Below, in pieces: positions 21,442 to 29,387 of a stretch of 64,000 nucleotides of DNA. Both the position numbers and the translations under genes were made by a program. The notes under the pieces were generated by a model, which saw only the letters and a list, made by a program, of their open reading frames with translations, made no database searches and had not been told where the DNA came from. The first letter of the stretch is position 1, and each line of letters opens with the position of its first letter. The stretch lies in assembly GCA_029203165.1 (NCBI GenBank), contig CP119308.1:930001-994000 (forward strand), read 5' to 3'. Source of the DNA: Candidatus Microbacterium colombiense (GTDB taxonomy: Bacteria > Actinomycetota > Actinomycetes > Actinomycetales > Microbacteriaceae).

Positions 21442-22338
21442 TCACTTGACGGAGCCGTTGCCGAGTCCGCTCTGCCAGAAGCGCTGCAGCATCAGGAACG
21501 CGATGATCAGCGGGATGATCGACAGGAACGAGCCGACGAGCACGTACGTGCGCAGCTCGGGGATCTGGTTGAGCTGCGTGTTCCAGGCGAACAGTCCGTA
21601 GGTGATCGGGAACAGCTCCTGGCTGCGCAGCATGATCAGCGGCAGGAAGAAGTTGTTCCAGATGGTGACGAACTGGAACAGGAACACCGTGATCAGTGCG
21701 GGTGTCATCAGCCGCACCGAGATCGTGAAGAAGGTGCGCACCTCGCCGGCGCCGTCCAGGCGGCCGGCTTCGATCAGCTCGTCGGGGACGGATGCCGAGG
21801 CGAAGATGCGCGTCAGGTAAACGCCGAACGGGCTGACGATGCTCGGGAGCAGCACGGCCCAGAAGGTGTTGGTCAGGTTGACCTGGCTGAACAGGAGGAA
21901 GAGAGGAAGCGCGAGCGCCGTGGCCGGCACCAGCACGCCGCCGAGCACCACGTTGAAGAACAGTTCGCGTCCGGGGAAGGTGTACTTCGCCAGTGCATAC
22001 CCGCACATGCCGGCGAACACGGTCGCGAGCAGGGCACCGAGCCCGGCATAGCCGATGCTGTTGAGGATCCACCGCAGGTAGATCCCGCCGTCGTAGGTGA
22101 CGAGGTCGTGGATGTTCTCGAACAGGTTCCAGTCGGCGAACCACAGGGGGGCCGTCGTCAGCAGGTCGCCGCGGTCCTTCGTGGAGGCGATGAACAGCCA
22201 CCAGATCGGGGTGAGGAAGTAGAGGGTGAAGACACCCATGATCAGCATCGCGGCGCCGCGGGAGATGAGGCTCTCGCGAGGCCCACGAGGGGTCAGGTCG
22301 TCGGCGGTCGCACCGCGCTTCAGAGTCAGCATGCTCAT
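21442..22338 (-). CDS. carbohydrate ABC transporter permease (MalG type)
   Basis: A 298-residue inner-membrane permease with six predicted helices and the EAA loop ELIEAGRLDGAGEVRTFFTI, where the ATPase docks. It pairs with the MalF-type permease upstream, whose stop it overlaps by ATGA. A second in-frame ATG lies two codons in. It belongs to the GH42 operon. Confidence 0.92.
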   Translation of the reverse strand: MSMLTLKRGATADDLTPRGPRESLISRGAAMLIMGVFTLYFLTPIWWLFIASTKDRGDLLTTAPLWFADWNLFENIHDLVTYDGGIYLRWILNSIGYAGLGALLATVFAGMCGYALAKYTFPGRELFFNVVLGGVLVPATALALPLFLLFSQVNLTNTFWAVLLPSIVSPFGVYLTRIFASASVPDELIEAGRLDGAGEVRTFFTISVRLMTPALITVFLFQFVTIWNNFFLPLIMLRSQELFPITYGLFAWNTQLNQIPELRTYVLVGSFLSIIPLIIAFLMLQRFWQSGLGNGSVK

Positions 22339-23267
22339 TGCTCTGCCTTCCGCTGGGAGATCTTCAGGAACGTGAACGACAGCACGAAGGTGGCCAGCGC
22401 CAGTACGACGGAGAACGCCGCCGCGAGGTTCGTGTTGGGGATGGAGTTCGTCGCGTAGATCGTCATGTTCGGGGTGAACGTGCTCGATACCGCGGCGCTG
22501 AATGAACGGAAGACCTGCGGCTCGGCGAGGAGCTGGAAGGTGCCGATGATCGAGAAGACCGTGGTCAGTACCAGCGCGGGTGCGACCATCGGAATCTTGA
22601 TCGACCAGGCGATGCGGATCTGGCCCGCGCCGTCGAGCCGCGCCGCCTCGTAGACCTCGGCGGGGATCGCCAGCAGGGCGGAGTAGATGATCAGCATGTT
22701 GTAGCCGACGAACACCCAGGTGACGACGTTGGCGATCGACCACAGGACGAACTCCGGGGAGAGGAAGTCGATCGTGCGGGTGACGTCGGTGAACGGTGAG
22801 AGGTTGGGGGAGTACAGGAAGCCCCACATGATCGCCGCGATCACACCGGGAACGGCGTAGGGGGCGAAGAAGGCCAGGCGGAAGAACTTCTTGCCCTTCA
22901 GGACGGGAGAGTCGAGCAGCAGGGCGAACAGCAGCGCCAGCCCCAGCATCACGGGCACCTGCACGACGCCGAACAGCAGCACGCGTCCGACCGACTCCCA
23001 GAAGGGGGCGTTGGAGAACACGTTGGCGTACTGGGCCAGTCCGCCGAACACCTGCTGCGGCTCCCCGTAGGTGCCGTCACGCTCGACGACGAGCAGCGAC
23101 TGGTAGATCGCGTAGCCGATGGGGATCAGGTAGAAGAGCAGGAAGAGCACGCCGAAGGGGGCCGCGAAGAAGGCGATCGCACCCTTGTGCGGGGTGAATC
23201 GACGCTCTCGCGGAGCGGTCTTGCGCTTCCCTCCCGTCTCGGTCACGAGCAGTTGTGTGGCGGTCAT
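22335..23267 (-). CDS. carbohydrate ABC transporter permease (MalF type)
   Basis: A 310-residue permease with six predicted helices and the EAA loop EVYEAARLDGAGQIRIAWSI. The N-terminal 30 residues are charged (RERRFTPHKG) and cytoplasmic. It forms the channel with the MalG-type protein. Both ends overlap neighbouring genes by four bases, showing tight coupling with the beta-galactosidase gene upstream and the second permease downstream. Confidence 0.92.
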   Translation of the reverse strand: MTATQLLVTETGGKRKTAPRERRFTPHKGAIAFFAAPFGVLFLLFYLIPIGYAIYQSLLVVERDGTYGEPQQVFGGLAQYANVFSNAPFWESVGRVLLFGVVQVPVMLGLALLFALLLDSPVLKGKKFFRLAFFAPYAVPGVIAAIMWGFLYSPNLSPFTDVTRTIDFLSPEFVLWSIANVVTWVFVGYNMLIIYSALLAIPAEVYEAARLDGAGQIRIAWSIKIPMVAPALVLTTVFSIIGTFQLLAEPQVFRSFSAAVSSTFTPNMTIYATNSIPNTNLAAAFSVVLALATFVLSFTFLKISQRKAEQ

Positions 23268-25279
23268 GCGATCGACTCCTCTCGAATGATGCGCACGGCT
23301 CCGGCGGGCACGACGACGTGCCCGGCCATGGTGGCTCCGGTGACCAGGTCGGTGCCGGTGGCAGCGACGGTCACCTCGTTCGAGCCGTGATTGACGATGA
23401 ACAGGTGGGAGAGCTCGGCGCCGCGGCGGCGGACGAGTTCGAGCGCCGTAAGGTCGCCGGTCACGACGGCCGGCGGCGTCAGGGTGGTCTCGGCGACGAC
23501 TCTCGCCATCAGTCGGCGATAGTCGGCGGCATCCGGCAGCGTGGCGAGGTACCAGGCGGTGCCCTCACCCCAGGCATTGCGGGTGATCGCGGGGGAACCG
23601 TCGGCGGCGCCGCCCACGAACGAGGCGATCACCTCGGCCGAGGTGACCCGGCCGCGCTCCGACCAGAGCCGGGCCGACGAGCCGTCGTCGAGCTGCACGG
23701 CAGTGCCCGATGCCACCGGCGCGAACTCCTCGATGCGCACGCCCAGGGCGTCGCGGAACGGGCCGGTGTATCCGCCGGTGATGACACGATCCTGCTCGTC
23801 GACCGTGCCGCTGTAGTACGTGATCAGAGCGGTGCCTCCCGCGGCGATCCAGTCGGTGATCACGGCGGCGTCCTCGGCACGCACGAGGTGCAGGCCGGGC
23901 ACGATCACGAGGGCGTAGCCGCTCAGATCGGCGCCCGGGCGCACGACGTCGGCGGTGATGCCCAGGTCGTGCAGCGCCGTGGAGGCGGCATGTACCTGGT
24001 CGAGGTAGCCGCTCGCCTGGCTCGGGCGTGCTTCGGCGTCGGTGGCCCACCAGGATTCCCACGAGAAGACGATGGCCGCGTGCGCTTCGACGCGCGAGCC
24101 CGCGACCTCGGACAGCCGGCCCAGCACGCCACCGAGCTCCGACACCTCGCGCCAGACGGCCGTGTCGGTGCCGGCATGCGGGAGCATCGCGGAGTGGAAC
24201 TTCTCGCTGCCCTGCACCGAAGCGCGCCACTGGAAGAAGCAGACGCCGTCGGCACCGCGTGCGACGTGGGTGAGGGAGTTGCGCAGCAGCTCGCCCTCGC
24301 CCTTGGGCAGGTTGAGCGGCTGCCAGTTCACGGCGCCCGTGGAATGTTCCATCAGCAACCACGGTGCGCCCTCGGCGAGACCGCGGGTGAGATCGGCATT
24401 GAAGGCGAGCTCGGCGGTGGGGTCTGCGAGGCGATGGTCGAGGTAGTGATCGTTCGCGACGACGTCCATGTCACCGGCCCATGACCAGTAGTCGAGATTC
24501 TCGATGTGCGTGGTCACCATGAAGTTCGTGGTGATGGGGCGCTCACTGAGCGGGCGGATGACCTCGGCCTCGGCGCGGTAGTAGTCGATCAGCTGGTCGG
24601 AGCTGAAACGGTGGAAGTCCAGCGCCTGCCCGGGGTTGGGGAGGGAGAGCGTGGCCAGAGGTGGGAGGATCTCGGACCATTCGCGGTAGGTCTGGCTCCA
24701 GAAGGAGGTGCCCCAGGCCTCGTTGAGCGCGTCGATGGTCTCGTAGCGCTGCTGCAGCCAGACGCGGAAGGCGGCGGCGCTCTCGTCGCAGTAGCACAGT
24801 GCGTTGTGGCAGCCGAGCTCGTTCGAGACGTGCCAGAGTTCCACGGCCGGATGATCGCCGTAGCGTCGCGCGACCTGCTCGACCAGGGCGAGCGCCGCGG
24901 TGCGGAACACGGCAGAGCTCGGGCAGAAGGCCTGACGCCCTCCGGGATAGCGACGGGTGCCGTCTTCGACCATCGGCAGGATCTCGGGGTGCGCGGTGGT
25001 GAGCCAGGCCGGGGGAGATGCGGTGCCGGTGCCGAGGTTGACCCGGATGCCGCCGGCGTGCAGCCGCGCGATGATGTCGTCGAGTCGCGAGAAGTCGTAC
25101 TCGCCGGCACGGGGCTCGATGTGTGCCCAGCCGAAGATGTTGATCGCGACGAGGTCGACGCCGATCTCCCGCATCAGGGCGATGTCTTCATCCCACACCT
25201 CGGGACCCCACTGCTCGGGGTTGTAATCGCAGCCGAATGCGATGCCGTCGTGGGTGAAGGGCCGTGCGGGGATGGTCAT
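23264..25279 (-). CDS. GH42 beta-galactosidase
   Basis: Cytoplasmic beta-galactosidase of glycoside hydrolase family 42, 671 residues, normal length. The N-terminal TIM barrel opens with FGCDYNPEQWGPEVWDEDI. The acid/base is Glu154 in SNELGC and the nucleophile is Glu311 in MEHSTGAVNW. It is followed by the trimerisation domain and a small beta domain. No signal peptide is present, so the substrate is hydrolysed after import. ATG 25279 has GAGGAG upstream; a longer reading from 25387 would translate across the operator region and is rejected. First gene of the operon, repressed presumably by the divergent LacI protein. Confidence 0.95.
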   Translation of the reverse strand: MTIPARPFTHDGIAFGCDYNPEQWGPEVWDEDIALMREIGVDLVAINIFGWAHIEPRAGEYDFSRLDDIIARLHAGGIRVNLGTGTASPPAWLTTAHPEILPMVEDGTRRYPGGRQAFCPSSAVFRTAALALVEQVARRYGDHPAVELWHVSNELGCHNALCYCDESAAAFRVWLQQRYETIDALNEAWGTSFWSQTYREWSEILPPLATLSLPNPGQALDFHRFSSDQLIDYYRAEAEVIRPLSERPITTNFMVTTHIENLDYWSWAGDMDVVANDHYLDHRLADPTAELAFNADLTRGLAEGAPWLLMEHSTGAVNWQPLNLPKGEGELLRNSLTHVARGADGVCFFQWRASVQGSEKFHSAMLPHAGTDTAVWREVSELGGVLGRLSEVAGSRVEAHAAIVFSWESWWATDAEARPSQASGYLDQVHAASTALHDLGITADVVRPGADLSGYALVIVPGLHLVRAEDAAVITDWIAAGGTALITYYSGTVDEQDRVITGGYTGPFRDALGVRIEEFAPVASGTAVQLDDGSSARLWSERGRVTSAEVIASFVGGAADGSPAITRNAWGEGTAWYLATLPDAADYRRLMARVVAETTLTPPAVVTGDLTALELVRRRGAELSHLFIVNHGSNEVTVAATGTDLVTGATMAGHVVVPAGAVRIIREESIA

Positions 25280-25291
25280 GCTCTCCTCGAT

Positions 25292-25307
25292 CTGTGAACG
25301 TGCACAG
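25292..25307. promoter_or_regulatory. LacI-type operator, leader site
   Basis: CTGTGAACGTGCACAG is palindromic at 14 of 16 positions with the central CG typical of LacI-family operators. It lies in the untranslated leader of the GH42 gene, next to its ribosome site. Confidence 0.75.
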
Positions 25308-25335
25308 GATCGAGCGCCAATTCTCCGCGTTGAGA

Positions 25336-25381
25336 CTCTGTGAACGTGTACAGAGTAAACACCCGTACTCGCCCGTGTCAA
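25336..25381 (-). promoter_or_regulatory. GH42 operon promoter with overlapping LacI operator
   Basis: On the minus strand, TTGACA (25376-25381) and TTACTC or TTTACT (25353-25359) are spaced 16-17 bases apart, a good -35/-10 pair. The operator CTCTGTGAACGTGTACAGAG (25336-25355), palindromic at 16 of 20 positions, overlaps the -10 and the start of transcription, so binding would block the promoter. Confidence 0.75.
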
Positions 25382-25395
25382 CAACAACCCCTAGT

Positions 25396-25415
25396 TGTGC
25401 GCGTGCACATACGAT
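25396..25415 (+). promoter_or_regulatory. lacI-type autoregulatory operator and -10 element
   Basis: TGTGCGCGTGCACA (25396-25409) is palindromic at 12 of 14 positions and resembles the other two sites. It abuts TACGAT (25410-25415), the apparent -10 of the divergent regulator gene, so the repressor probably limits its own synthesis. Confidence 0.6.
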
Positions 25416-25420
25416 GAGTC

Positions 25421-26440
25421 GTGATGAGCAGCGAACGCAGGCACAGGGCGACGGTCAAGGATGTGGCGACCGAAGCCGGAGTGTCGCGTGGCACGGTCAG
25501 CCGGGTGCTCAACGGGCAGCCGTACGTCTCCAGCGAGGCGCGCGAGGCGATCGAGGCGGCCATCGCGAAGGTCGGCTTCGTGCCCAACCGCGCGGCGCGG
25601 AGTCTGGTCATGCAGCGCACGCAGGCGATCGGTCTGATCGTGCACGAGCCGCACTCCCTCTTCATCGAAGACCCCAACATCGGTGCGATCCTGCTCGGGG
25701 CGAACGCCGCACTCTCGGAAGCCGACTACCAGCTCTCGTTCCTGATCGCCGACTCCGCCCGCGATATCGAGCGCCTCGCGCGCTACCTGACGGGCGGCCT
25801 CATCGATGGGGTCATCGTCGTCTCGGCGCGCGAGGGCGACCCCATCACGAAGGCGATCGCCCAGCTGGATCTGCCCGCCACGTTCGTCGGGCATCCCCAC
25901 GACATCGGCGACGCGGCCTACGTGGCGATCGACAACCGCGGCGCGGCCCGCGAGATCACGCGTCGTCTCGCGGAGACGGGCCGGAAGCGCATCGGCATGA
26001 TCGCGGCCGCCCTCGATCGCGACTCGGGCGCGGATCGCCTGGCAGGCTTCGTCGACGCGCGAGGGAACGACTTCGACCCGCGGCTCGTGCAGCGCGTGCC
26101 GCTGTACTCCTACGCCGACGGCCAGGCGGGGATGCGGGCCCTGCTGGAGGCATGCCCCGACATCGACGGAGTGTTCGCCGCGAGCGACGCGGTCGCGGCC
26201 GGAGCGATGGACGTGCTGCAGTCGTCCGGCAGGAACGTGCCCCGTGATGTCGGGGTCGTCGGGTTCGATGACAGCTCGTGGGCGCTGCGTTGCGACCCGC
26301 CGCTGTCGACCATGCGGCAGTCGGCCAACGAGCTCGGCCGTGCTGCAGCCGAGTCGGTGTTGGCGCAGTTGCGCGGCGAAGCGCCGTCGCCGGAGAGTCG
26401 GATCCTCGAGTGCGACGTGGTCTGGCGCGAGTCGGCATGA
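25421..26440 (+). CDS. LacI family transcriptional regulator (beta-galactoside module)
   Basis: A 339-residue repressor: helix-turn-helix TVKDVATEAGVSRGTVSRVLNG at about residues 11-32 with the hinge helix (NRAARSLVMQRT), then a periplasmic-binding-like sugar domain ending in VGFDDSSWALRCDPPLSTMRQ. It is divergent from the GH42/ABC operon and three matching palindromes lie in between, so it is the obvious local regulator. TACGAT ends five bases before GTG 25421 and eight before ATG 25424; either could be the start of a leaderless message. Confidence 0.92.
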   Translation: MMSSERRHRATVKDVATEAGVSRGTVSRVLNGQPYVSSEAREAIEAAIAKVGFVPNRAARSLVMQRTQAIGLIVHEPHSLFIEDPNIGAILLGANAALSEADYQLSFLIADSARDIERLARYLTGGLIDGVIVVSAREGDPITKAIAQLDLPATFVGHPHDIGDAAYVAIDNRGAAREITRRLAETGRKRIGMIAAALDRDSGADRLAGFVDARGNDFDPRLVQRVPLYSYADGQAGMRALLEACPDIDGVFAASDAVAAGAMDVLQSSGRNVPRDVGVVGFDDSSWALRCDPPLSTMRQSANELGRAAAESVLAQLRGEAPSPESRILECDVVWRESA

Positions 26441-26477
26441 GATGCGCCGCTCAGGTCGGCGCGGCTACCCTGAGGGC

Positions 26478-27206
26478 ATGACCTCCTCGTCGCGTGTCCT
26501 CGTCTCCGTCCTCGGCGTCTTCGCCGCGGCACTGCTCGTCGCCGGCTGCACCGCCGGACCCGGATCTCAGACTCCGACCAGCTCACCTGCCCCGAGCGAC
26601 GCCGGCGCCGATGACACCAACGACGTCGAGGGCGCGCTGCTCGACGACGGCCGTATGTTCGCGGTCGTCACCTGGGGATCGTCGACCTGCGTACCGCAGG
26701 TGGATCAGGTCTCCGCATCCGGGCAGACCGTCACCGTGACGCTCGTCGATCCCACCTCCGACGACGCGGAGAAGGCCTGCACGGCCGACCTCGCGCCGCG
26801 GGCGAGCATCGGAGCGCTGCCCGAAGGCGTCGACCCCACGGCCGACATCACCCTGCAGGTCACGTACGGCGATGTCGTGGATGACGTCGATCTCGATGGC
26901 GATGCCGCAGCCACCGGAACACCGGGAACCTCGACCGAGTACCAGCCGTCCGCCGGATGGTTCGACGATGGCAGCCTCGTGCTGCTGACGTGGGGTTCGT
27001 CATCGTGCGCCCCCGTCGTCGAGTCGCTCGAGGGATCCGGCAACGCGGGCACCGTGACGTTCGTCACCGACGCCGATCAGGTCTGCACCATGGACATGGC
27101 GCCGCGCGCGACCATCGTGAGCTTCGGCGACGACGCCGTCGAGGATGACGGGTTCGTGCTGACCCTCGTCGGCGGCGGACTCGACGGCACCGTCTCCGTC
27201 AGCTGA
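26478..27206 (+). CDS. lipoprotein with two internal cysteine-containing repeats
   Basis: A 242-residue exported lipoprotein of unknown function. The lipobox VAGC gives lipidated Cys24, followed by a Thr/Ser/Pro/Asp-rich linker to about residue 55. Two repeats follow, each with TWGSSxC and then CTxDxAPRA: Cys71/Cys101 in the first and Cys177/Cys203 in the second. The pairing suggests one disulfide per repeat in a small duplicated beta domain. Start ATG 26478 follows TACCCT by six bases. No regulatory or operon link to the LacI gene 37 bases upstream is evident. Confidence 0.8.
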   Translation: MTSSSRVLVSVLGVFAAALLVAGCTAGPGSQTPTSSPAPSDAGADDTNDVEGALLDDGRMFAVVTWGSSTCVPQVDQVSASGQTVTVTLVDPTSDDAEKACTADLAPRASIGALPEGVDPTADITLQVTYGDVVDDVDLDGDAAATGTPGTSTEYQPSAGWFDDGSLVLLTWGSSSCAPVVESLEGSGNAGTVTFVTDADQVCTMDMAPRATIVSFGDDAVEDDGFVLTLVGGGLDGTVSVS

Positions 27207-27208
27207 CC

Positions 27209-27224
27209 GACGGCCGCAGCCGTC
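27209..27224. terminator. short hairpin between convergent genes
   Basis: GACGGC (27209-27214) and GCCGTC (27219-27224) around a CGCA loop, in the 16-base gap between the lipoprotein gene and the convergent lipid kinase gene. A short stem, so termination strength is uncertain. Confidence 0.4.
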
Positions 27225-28221
27225 AGAGCGCCGCGATCGAATGACCTGCGGGGAGCGCGAGCAGCAGCGCCCCCGGGTCGACCCGGCAGGTGATGCGGGC
27301 GGCCTCGCCGAACTCATCGCCATCGAGTTCGATCGGGATCGGCCGGGGAGCGGCAGCCTCGGCAGCGACGCCCCGGAAGTAGTGGACGGACGCGTCCTTG
27401 CCTCGACGCTGGAGCACGAGGCGCCCGGCGCGGAACCGACGCAGCACGGAGTTGTCCCACCAGATCTTGCGCCAGACGCCGAGCCATCCGAGCACCCCGG
27501 TGGGCTGGATGACGGCGACGTCGAGCAGCGCGTCGGTGATGGAGGCGTCCGGGATCAGCGCGATCCCGGCGGGAAGGGTGCCGCAGTTGGCGAACAGGAT
27601 GCTGTGCACCTTGGTGGTGTGCAGCCGTCCGTCGTCGACCTGGAAGACGGCCCGGAAGGGCTTCGCGCCGGCGAGGGAACGGGCGGCGCCGTCGACGTAG
27701 GCGATCCAGCCCACGGACTTCTTGAGGTCGGAGCGGGTGTTGGCGATCATGTCGGCGTCCAGACCGATTCCGGCGAGCACGACGAAGGCGTGCTCGGACT
27801 CCGAGCCGTCGCCGCGGGTGAGCCGTGCCCACCCGATGTCGATCGGGCGGCGGTGCTCACCGAGTGCGGCACGGATCATCTCCGCCGGGTCGCCGAGGGG
27901 CAGACCGAGGTTGCGGGCGAGCAGATTGCCCGTTCCGCTGGGCAGGATCGCCAGGGGCACCCCGGTGTTCGCGATCGCCTCGGAGACCGCCCGCACGGTG
28001 CCGTCGCCACCCGCGACGAGCACGACATCGACCCCGCGGGCGAGGGCCTCGGCGGTCGCGGTCTGACCGGCATCCTCGATGGTCGTCGTGTAGAAGGCCG
28101 GATGCTCCCACCCCGCGTCGCGGCTCAGATCGCGCACCTGTGCGCGCAGGCGCTTCTCGTCGACCTTGATGGGGTTGTAGACGAGCGCCGCCTGGCGTCG
28201 GCCGAGAGCAGGCTTCGTCAT
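27223..28221 (-). CDS. diacylglycerol kinase family lipid kinase
   Basis: A 332-residue cytoplasmic or membrane-associated kinase of the DAGK catalytic (YegS/DgkB-like) family. The nucleotide-binding motif GGDGT is at residues 71-75, followed by the conserved LAILPSGTGNLLARNLGLP. The substrate is probably diacylglycerol or a related lipid, giving phosphatidate back to phospholipid synthesis. No ribosome site is visible; TAGAGT (complement of 28228-28233) lies exactly six bases upstream of ATG 28221, so it is probably leaderless. Confidence 0.9.
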   Translation of the reverse strand: MTKPALGRRQAALVYNPIKVDEKRLRAQVRDLSRDAGWEHPAFYTTTIEDAGQTATAEALARGVDVVLVAGGDGTVRAVSEAIANTGVPLAILPSGTGNLLARNLGLPLGDPAEMIRAALGEHRRPIDIGWARLTRGDGSESEHAFVVLAGIGLDADMIANTRSDLKKSVGWIAYVDGAARSLAGAKPFRAVFQVDDGRLHTTKVHSILFANCGTLPAGIALIPDASITDALLDVAVIQPTGVLGWLGVWRKIWWDNSVLRRFRAGRLVLQRRGKDASVHYFRGVAAEAAAPRPIPIELDGDEFGEAARITCRVDPGALLLALPAGHSIAAL

Positions 28222-28292
28222 GGCGCTACTCTAAACCCGGCATCCACCTGCCGCCGTCCACGGCGGAGCGGGTGACGAGGGAGGATGATCCG

Positions 28293-28832
28293 ATGGGGTC
28301 GAACGGGTCGGAGATCGGGGCCGCCGAGGCGCGGGAGCTGCTGTCGACCATGGTCTCCGGGGAGCCCGACCGTCTTCGCCGCCGCAGCATCTCGCTCGGG
28401 GTTCCGGTCGATGATGCGGAGGATGCCGCCCAGACCGCCCTGCTGCGTGCGTGGCGGTCCATCGAACATCTCGACACGCCGGAGCCGGGGCGCCTGTGCT
28501 CGTGGCTCGACACGATCGCTCGCCATGTGGCGATCGATCTCGCTCGACGTCGTGCGCGTCGGCCGGAGGCCCCGCTCGATGACGAGACCCCCGCTCCGGG
28601 GAGCGTGATCCACACAGCGGAGATCAGGGTCTTCCTCGACGGCGCACTGAGCGCGATCCACGACCTGCCCGAATCGCTGCGCACGCCGCTGCTGCTGACG
28701 GTCGTCGACGGATTGTCAGCCGTGCAGATCGCCGACCGGCTGGGCATCGAGCCCGCGGCGGCCCGACAGCGCATCGCGCGGGCTCGTAAAGCGATGACGG
28801 CGTGCCGTCGGACCGGCATGGAGGCCGACTGA
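28293..28832 (+). CDS. sigma-70 family (ECF-type) RNA polymerase sigma factor
   Basis: A 179-residue sigma factor with region 2 (DAEDAAQTALLRAWRSIEH, then GRLCSWLDTIARHVAIDLARRR) and region 4 (LPESLRTPLLLTVVDGLSAVQIADRLGIEPAAARQRIARARKAM), cited as blocks at about residues 45-90 and 125-172. No anti-sigma factor gene is next to it. ATG 28293 has GGAGG eight bases upstream; GTG 28272 is an in-frame alternative without such a site. The target promoters are unknown. Confidence 0.87.
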   Translation: MGSNGSEIGAAEARELLSTMVSGEPDRLRRRSISLGVPVDDAEDAAQTALLRAWRSIEHLDTPEPGRLCSWLDTIARHVAIDLARRRARRPEAPLDDETPAPGSVIHTAEIRVFLDGALSAIHDLPESLRTPLLLTVVDGLSAVQIADRLGIEPAAARQRIARARKAMTACRRTGMEAD

Positions 28833-28858
28833 GGAGGCCGATCGCCCGATCGACCTCC
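28833..28858. terminator. hairpin between sigma factor and NTF2-like genes
   Basis: GGAGG-C-CGATCG pairs with CGATCG-A-CCTCC around a two-base loop, an 11-bp stem with one mismatch. It begins right after the sigma-factor stop and ends eight bases before the end of the convergent gene. Confidence 0.65.
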
Positions 28859-28865
28859 CGCGGGC

Positions 28866-29246
28866 TCAGGCGGTGCCGAAGGGGTTGTCGATCGCGTAGC
28901 GCCAGCCGTGCTCGTCGTCGTGGACCGCGACGTCGGCCGTGGTTCCGGCGAGAGCGATGTCGCTTCCGTCAGGAGCCGTGCCGGTGATGGTCCAGTCGGC
29001 GATCGCGAGTCCCACCCCCGCGCTCTCGAACACGTGGCGCACGGTCATCGTGATCGGGAGGTTCAGGCCGAGGAACTGCTCCAGCGCTCCGCGCACGGAG
29101 GCCTCGCCGGTGACCGGCTGCCCCGGGGCGGGCACGAACACGACGTCCGATGCGTTGAGCGCCATCAGGCCGTCGAGATCGCGGGCGTTGAATCGATCGG
29201 CGAACGCGAGGTTCAGCTGGTCCAGGGAGGTGACGCGGGTGGTCAT
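28866..29246 (-). CDS. NTF2-like/SnoaL-fold protein
   Basis: A 126-residue protein with the NTF2-like alpha+beta pattern: LNLAFADRFNARDLDGLMALNASDVVFVPAPG, then ALEQFLGL and strand-rich C-terminal half. Members include ketosteroid isomerases, polyketide cyclases and many small proteins of unknown role; no catalytic assignment is possible here. AAAGGA with eight bases spacing supports ATG 29246. It is convergent with the sigma factor gene and divergent from serS. Confidence 0.8.
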   Translation of the reverse strand: MTTRVTSLDQLNLAFADRFNARDLDGLMALNASDVVFVPAPGQPVTGEASVRGALEQFLGLNLPITMTVRHVFESAGVGLAIADWTITGTAPDGSDIALAGTTADVAVHDDEHGWRYAIDNPFGTA

Positions 29247-29387
29247 GGGGTTTCCTTTCGCTGCGGTCCGGCCGGATGCCGACCGCTGTGGAGTAAGACA
29301 TCGCCGCGGCGCGAGTGTGACATCCGTGCGCGCGGGCGGTGGTCACGACCGGGCGGGACGATGCAGCGCGCCCCGTAGAATCGTTGA

